The notes under the pieces were generated by a model. That model ran no database searches and was not told where the DNA came from. It was given only the letters and a program-made list of their open reading frames with translations. Shown here in pieces: positions 62,795 through 64,000 of a stretch of 64,000 nt of DNA (its first letter is position 1; every line of letters begins with the position of its first letter). Source of the stretch: Candidatus Methylacidiphilales bacterium (GTDB taxonomy: Bacteria > Verrucomicrobiota > Verrucomicrobiia > Methylacidiphilales > CAZTYG01); assembly GCA_033875315.1 (NCBI GenBank), contig JANRJG010000006.1:1-64000 (forward strand), given 5' to 3'. The position numbers were made by a program, and so were the translations under genes.

Positions 62795-62822
62795 TCAAAC
62801 CTCAAACTTTTAACTTTTAACT
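62795..62822. repeat. AT-rich 7-bp tandem repeat in inverse orientation, 4 units
   Basis: TCAAACC, TCAAACT, TTTAACT, TTTAACT, ending inside the transglutaminase stop codon. Its complement has the AAGTTNN look of the neighbouring array, so the two face each other across 25 bp. Confidence 0.75.
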
Positions 62823-63687
62823 AATTCCCACTGCGCTTGACACTGACCATGACTTCCAACTTTTGATCCTGGGCCCCCTTGTAGGTGCCGCGGAGCGGGG
62901 CGACGTCGTGATAGTCGCGGCCGATCGCGACTCGCACATGACGTTCGCCCGCGGTCTGGTTGTTGGTGGGGTCGAGTCCCCACCAAAAGCCGCCCGGGAG
63001 GCAGGCTTCGACCCAGGCATGGCTGGCGGCGGCGCCCACCAGGGCCGGGTCCTTCTGTGTGGGGTCATGCGATTCGATGTAACCGCTGACGTAACGGGCC
63101 GGGATGCCATAGGTGCGTAGGATCGAGATCATGAGGTGGGCGAAGTCCTGGCAGACACCGCGCCGCAGGCGGATGACTTCGTCGAGCGGGGTACTGACGT
63201 CGGTGGTGCCGGGTTTGTATTTGAAATTTTCGTAGATCCAACGGTTGAGCCGGAGGAGGGTGTCGCCGAGGGGTTGGTCCGCGCAGATGAAGTTTTTCTT
63301 CAGGGGCAGCAGCACCTTGTGCAGCGGGACATGGGTCGAGGGTTGGAGGAAAGGGTAGATTTTCAGCAGGCGGCTGTTGAGAATCTGGCGGGCCTCGGCC
63401 ACGGCGACGTCGAGCACATTTTCAGGCGGGGTCACGGCGGAGGTTTCGACCTCGGCATGGGAACGCACCACCAGGCGGTTGTGGCGGAAGGGAATGGAGA
63501 AGAACTCGACATGGTTGCCGAAATGGTCGGTGTAGTTCTGGATGCGGGTGGCGGGGTGGACTTCCAGCCGTCGTTTGATCACCCGCTGGTGGAAGTTGGT
63601 CGAAGGGTTGACGCGCAATTCCCCATAGGATTCCGAGGCGGGGACCCGGTAATGGTATTCGGTTTGGTGGGTGATGCGGAAGCGCAT
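62821..63687 (-). CDS. Transglutaminase-like cysteine protease
   Basis: 288 aa. An N-terminal beta domain (MRFRITHQTEYHYRVPASES) precedes the transglutaminase core with the Cys-His-Asp triad in RRGVCQDFAHLMISIL, AASHAWVEACLPGG and WGLDPTNNQ. IPARYVSGYIESHD is also family-typical. Such genes travel with alpha-E and ATP-grasp-like genes, as here, possibly in peptide ligation or hydrolysis. ATG at 63687. Confidence 0.93.
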   Translation of the reverse strand: MRFRITHQTEYHYRVPASESYGELRVNPSTNFHQRVIKRRLEVHPATRIQNYTDHFGNHVEFFSIPFRHNRLVVRSHAEVETSAVTPPENVLDVAVAEARQILNSRLLKIYPFLQPSTHVPLHKVLLPLKKNFICADQPLGDTLLRLNRWIYENFKYKPGTTDVSTPLDEVIRLRRGVCQDFAHLMISILRTYGIPARYVSGYIESHDPTQKDPALVGAAASHAWVEACLPGGFWWGLDPTNNQTAGERHVRVAIGRDYHDVAPLRGTYKGAQDQKLEVMVSVKRSGN

Positions 63688-63706
63688 GGCGGGTAAGTGG
63701 TTTGGT

Positions 63707-64000
63707 TCAGCTCCGGCCCCGGGGGATTTGGTGGCTGAGGAAGGTGTCCTCGATTTGTTCGTGCAGCAGGGCGAGCTGTGCTTTGAGCCTTCCACTGTAT
63801 TTTTCGAAGCGCGAACGCATGACTTCCAGTTGGGCGGCGGAGCTGGACTCGGGCATGTCACTTTCGGTCGAGGCGTCGGGGAAGAGGGAGGACGAGCGCT
63901 GGCCTGCGAGGGATTTGCCGATGCGTTCGGCCAGGACCAGGGGCTTGCGGTACTCGGTGCGCATGCCGCCCAGCAGTTCGTGCAAGGCCGAGACCGCATG
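63707..64000 (-). CDS. C-terminal part of an alpha-E (DUF403) domain protein
   Basis: 97 codons plus stop, open at the right edge; HAVSALHELLGGMRTEYRKP through the end. The helical ending (GRLKAQLALLHEQIEDTFLS) and the position 19 bp before the transglutaminase gene fit the alpha-E proteins of that conserved cluster. The residues ~35-60 are a polar insert. The N-terminal two thirds are outside the window, so the family call rests on context and a short match. Confidence 0.6.
   Translation of the reverse strand, partial: HAVSALHELLGGMRTEYRKPLVLAERIGKSLAGQRSSSLFPDASTESDMPESSSAAQLEVMRSRFEKYSGRLKAQLALLHEQIEDTFLSHQIPRGRS

Noticed and set aside
1-64000. tRNA or rRNA genes
   Set aside because: No T-arm-like GGTTCGAATCC or rRNA core sequence was noticed on either strand; a covariance-model scan would be decisive.

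Overview
The window is GC-rich, densely coded bacterial chromosome with about 58 protein genes and no rRNA, tRNA, IS element, prophage or CRISPR array that I can see. The gene set fits a free-living aerobic or microaerobic heterotroph of the Verrucomicrobiota or a close PVC relative. Pointers are a TIGR03790-family protein, ExbB-ExbD-ExbD clusters, a fused CcoN-CcoO oxidase subunit, a MauG-like peroxidase with a 'sequence-of-results' type C-terminal domain, an mS38/COX24-like micro-protein, many starts without a Shine-Dalgarno sequence, and spacer DNA full of short repeats. The phylum call is inference from gene content, not from a marker gene.

Layout. 1-10.4 kb: the end of an unknown gene, helicase HrpB, a CDF metal exporter, a secreted TIGR03790 protein, RecN, and an ExbD/ExbD/ExbB proton-channel cluster. 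10.4-15.0 kb: a minus-strand run STAS protein > RsbU-type phosphatase > GrpE > DnaJ > RsmE, placing a partner-switching regulator in the same unit as chaperones. 15.1-21 kb: a large TPR protein, UvrA, and divergent HPF. 21-27.3 kb: PurA-like synthetase > isochorismatase-fold hydrolase > CBM9-like protein > GH2 mannosidase, then a Tat-exported superoxide dismutase. 27.4-33 kb: PhnA-like protein, TPR protein, a 34-residue mS38-like protein, HisG, xylose isomerase and a TIM-barrel epimerase. 33.2-39.9 kb (plus strand): secreted hypothetical protein, HemL, an S55-type peptidase-like protein, a propeller protein and a hexapeptide-repeat protein.

40-46.7 kb (minus): lipoprotein, di-heme peroxidase, then a five-gene unit GcvT > GcvH > MBL-fold protein > duplicated-domain secreted protein > polytopic membrane protein. 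46.9-49.4 kb (plus): aminotransferase, receiver protein and two Flp-type pilins, the first behind an excellent sigma-54 promoter match. 49.4-57.3 kb (minus): a complete, almost gapless cbb3 oxidase operon, ccoS > ccoNO > ccoQ > ccoP > ccoG > 53-aa membrane protein > SafE-like > ccoI, with a fused CcoNO and a mono-heme CcoP. 57.5-62.2 kb (plus): CHASE3 histidine kinase, receiver protein and a large hybrid kinase. 62.1-64 kb (minus): pseudouridine synthase, transglutaminase-like protease and the end of an alpha-E protein.

The least expected structure lies between the genes. At least seven spacers carry degenerate tandem repeats with an exact period of 7 bp and different unit sequences. Two convergent gene ends share a REP-like palindromic element, and two further spacers share a GGGGAA/TTCCCC hairpin. 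The most interesting coding candidates are the S55-like/propeller pair with an apparently permuted catalytic order, the orphan sigma-54 pilins, and the STAS-RsbU-GrpE-DnaJ unit.
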